A stretch of DNA of 64,000 bases from Microbacterium hydrocarbonoxydans. Its GTDB lineage: Bacteria; Actinomycetota; Actinomycetes; Actinomycetales; Microbacteriaceae. The notes beneath the pieces are model-generated. The model did not search any database, was not told the origin of the DNA, and worked only from the letters and a program-made list of their open reading frames with translations. The position numbers and the translations under genes were made by a program. Of the stretch, positions 63,191 through 64,000 are shown in pieces. The DNA lies in NCBI RefSeq assembly GCF_000956475.1, contig NZ_JYJB01000006.1:1-64000 (forward strand), written 5' to 3'. Each line of letters begins with the position of its first letter. The stretch's first letter is position 1.

Positions 63191-64000
63191 ATGAGCGCAG
63201 TTGCGGATGACATGGTGAAGGTCGCGCCTCGCGGTGGCACGGGGCTCGGGCTGATCACCGCGCTCGGCGCCGCCGTGTCGTTCGGCATGTCGGGCATCTT
63301 CGCCCGGGGTCTCATCGATGCGGGGTGGAGCCCCGGCGCCGCGGTCACGGTGCGCATGTGGGTCGCCGCTCTCGTGCTGCTCGTACCCACGCTCGTGGCG
63401 CTGCGCGGCAGGTGGGGGATGGTCCGTCGGCACGCCGGCATGATCGTCGTCTACGGACTGCTCGCGGTCACGGCTGCGCAGCTGTGCTACTTCCAGGCGG
63501 TGGCGGTGATGGACGTCGGCATCGCCCTGCTCATCGAGTACACCGCCCCGATCGCGGTCGTGCTGTGGCTGTGGTTCCGCCGCGGGGAGAAGCCGACCAG
63601 GCGCAGCCTGCTCGGCGCAGCCGTCGCCTTCATCGGGCTCGTGCTGATGCTCGACATCCTCACCGGCGCGACGGTGAACCTCGGCGGCATCCTGTTCGCC
63701 CTCGGGGCGATGGTCGGAGCCGCGACCTACTTCGTGCTCTCAGCCAAGGCCGACACCGGGTTGCCGCCCATCGCTCTCGCCGGTCTCGGACTGCTGACCG
63801 GGGCGATCGGTCTCACGGTCGCCGGAGTGGTCGGGGTGCTCCCGTTCGAATGGACGACGGCTGACGTCGAGTACAGCGTGGGCAGCGTGCCGTGGTTCGT
63901 GCCCGTGGTCGCGATGGGCGTGATCGCGACGGCCCTCGCGTACTTCCTCGGCATCGCCTCGACGCGCATGCTGGGTTCGCGTCTGTCGTCGTTCGTCGCG
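63191..64000 (+). CDS. EamA-family transporter (partial, runs off the window)
   Basis: The frame from ATG at 63191 stays open for 270 codons to the window end without a stop, so the last tenth or so of the protein is missing. It is a ten-helix drug/metabolite exporter (EamA): GLITALGAAVSFGMSGIFA begins the first helix, LCYFQAVAVMDVGIALLIEYTAP marks the EamA loop (pieces), and the second repeat has FALGAMVGAATYFVLSA. The substrate is unknown. Divergent from the CGNR gene. Confidence 0.88.
   Translation, partial: MSAVADDMVKVAPRGGTGLGLITALGAAVSFGMSGIFARGLIDAGWSPGAAVTVRMWVAALVLLVPTLVALRGRWGMVRRHAGMIVVYGLLAVTAAQLCYFQAVAVMDVGIALLIEYTAPIAVVLWLWFRRGEKPTRRSLLGAAVAFIGLVLMLDILTGATVNLGGILFALGAMVGAATYFVLSAKADTGLPPIALAGLGLLTGAIGLTVAGVVGVLPFEWTTADVEYSVGSVPWFVPVVAMGVIATALAYFLGIASTRMLGSRLSSFVA

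Overview
The window is high-GC actinobacterial chromosome. The gene content, the very GC-rich third codon positions, the GntR/IclR/LacI/DeoR-type sugar regulators, the ATGA-coupled operons and the recurrent GGATGC/GCATCC hexamers all fit Microbacteriaceae, most likely Microbacterium. That assignment is inference from style; no marker gene here fixes the species. It opens in the 3' part of an rRNA operon (5S rRNA and its terminator). I see no phage, transposase, CRISPR array or tRNA.

Region 1 (0.2-6.5 kb) is a complete histidine-to-glutamate (hut) operon, hutH-hutU-hutI-hutG, divergent from an IclR regulator. A 54-bp tandem repeat starts in the last codons of hutG. Region 2 (6.7-17.4 kb) is mixed housekeeping: a TauE/SafE permease, a membrane protein with two L7/L12-like domains, rlmN, a TetR/flavin-reductase pair with a clear operator, a SixA-like phosphatase, a DUF4407 membrane protein, an AraC/DUF4242 pair, an aldo/keto reductase, a two-ACT-domain protein and a Cds1-like cysteine desulfhydrase. 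Several gene ends carry long palindromes, two of which form a conserved-length family.

Region 3 (17.4-59.5 kb) is a large deoxysugar and polysaccharide utilisation island. It holds the non-phosphorylating L-fucose pathway: mutarotase (FucU), aldo/keto-reductase dehydrogenase, fuconolactonase, fuconate dehydratase, keto-deoxy-fuconate dehydrogenase (SDR) and diketo-deoxy-fuconate hydrolase (FAH family). A FadR-type GntR regulator shares an operator-like 11-mer with the fucD promoter. Around this lie a secreted clan-A-like glycosidase, a GH95 alpha-L-fucosidase, a 1357-residue beta-helix protein resembling GH141, a BNR-4 protein, a CE7-like esterase, an SGNH esterase, two FAD-dependent oxidoreductases and three CUT1-type ABC importers (none with its own ATPase). 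A second set of sugar dehydrogenase, lactonase and RraA-like protein sits with an unrecognised 636-residue protein at 49.6-54 kb. A 14-bp element CGATTATCGATTAG lies exactly between the -35 and -10 of two separate promoters (upstream of the beta-helix gene and of the third ABC operon), and a related palindrome precedes the GntR gene at 48.8 kb. This suggests one regulator binds the units at 44-59 kb.

Region 4 (59.5-64 kb) holds an ABC exporter operon with a MarR/GbsR-type regulator, a CGNR zinc-finger regulator and a divergent EamA transporter cut by the window edge.

No gene-free stretch exceeds 300 bp. The longest (43879-44142) holds two divergent promoters with embedded palindromes.
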